NCBI GenBank assembly: GCA_963573385.1
Contig: CAUYLG010052107.1
Coordinates: forward strand, 146,493 to 210,492
DNA: 64,000 nt
Direction: 5' to 3'
Source: Cacajao melanocephalus
Lineage: Eukaryota > Chordata > Mammalia > Primates > Pitheciidae
This document shows, piece by piece, positions 63,905-64,000 of this stretch. Under the pieces are notes generated by a model. The model saw nothing but the letters and a program-made list of their open reading frames with translations. It made no database searches and was not told where the DNA came from. The translations under genes and the position numbers were made by a program. Numbering within the stretch: the stretch's first letter is position 1; every line of letters begins with the position of its first letter.

Positions 63905-64000
63905 AAATTTGAATTAGGAAAAAAGAGCAAGCATCACTAATCATCAGATACATGCAAATTAAAACTATAATGAGATCAGTTGAAATGGCTTATATTCAAA
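63905..64000 (+). mobile_element. L1 ORF2 fragment, cut by window end
   Basis: CATCACTAATCATCAGATAC, ATGCAAATTAAAACTATAAT, GAGATCAGTTGAAATGGCTT: sense ORF2 phrase that continues past the window. Confidence 0.85.

Overview
The window is primate, almost certainly human, nuclear DNA. It carries more than twenty Alu elements with S-type and J-type sequence, 3' ends of primate L1 (L1PA/L1PB-like), THE1/MST/MLT1 LTRs of the MaLR group, and a background of old mammalian MIR, L2, MER5 and L1M fragments. I found no protein-coding gene, tRNA, rRNA, snRNA or CRISPR array. Every open reading frame over about 60 codons is either antisense or sense read-through of Alu, L1 or LTR sequence, or an unsupported chance frame. 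The window reads as intergenic or deep-intronic DNA; chromosome and flanking genes cannot be told from the sequence alone.

Layout. 0-3 kb: a solitary MaLR LTR with a perfect target duplication and an older LTR-like block. 3-15 kb: antisense L1 fragments dominate, including one old L1M of about 4 kb broken by an MST LTR, a young L1 3' end and another LTR. 15-27 kb: mostly low-repeat sequence with a decayed GT/CT-rich tract, a duplicated AT/CA-bearing block and several hairpins. 27.9-28.4 kb: the only CpG island, the best candidate regulatory site. 28.4-36.7 kb: Alu-rich, with MIR, L2, L1M and a local duplication of about 180 bp. 37-48 kb: sparse repeats, two long microsatellites, an LTR-like block and a long repeat-poor interval at 42.2-44.0 kb. 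48-64 kb: a full-length THE1 LTR, Alus, L1 3' ends, an LTR nested inside another LTR (57.3-58.5 kb), an MLT1 and an inverted Alu pair.

I did not find a new biological system. The more unusual observations are structural: near-perfect hairpins, two of which lie in repeats of known sequence and look like template-switch mutations; two pairs of locally duplicated blocks; a poly(A) run joined the wrong way round to an antisense Alu; and a CpG island without a recognised gene. Repeat family names come from remembered consensus sequences, not from a database search; boundaries are good to a few bases where target-site duplications are quoted and to tens of bases elsewhere.
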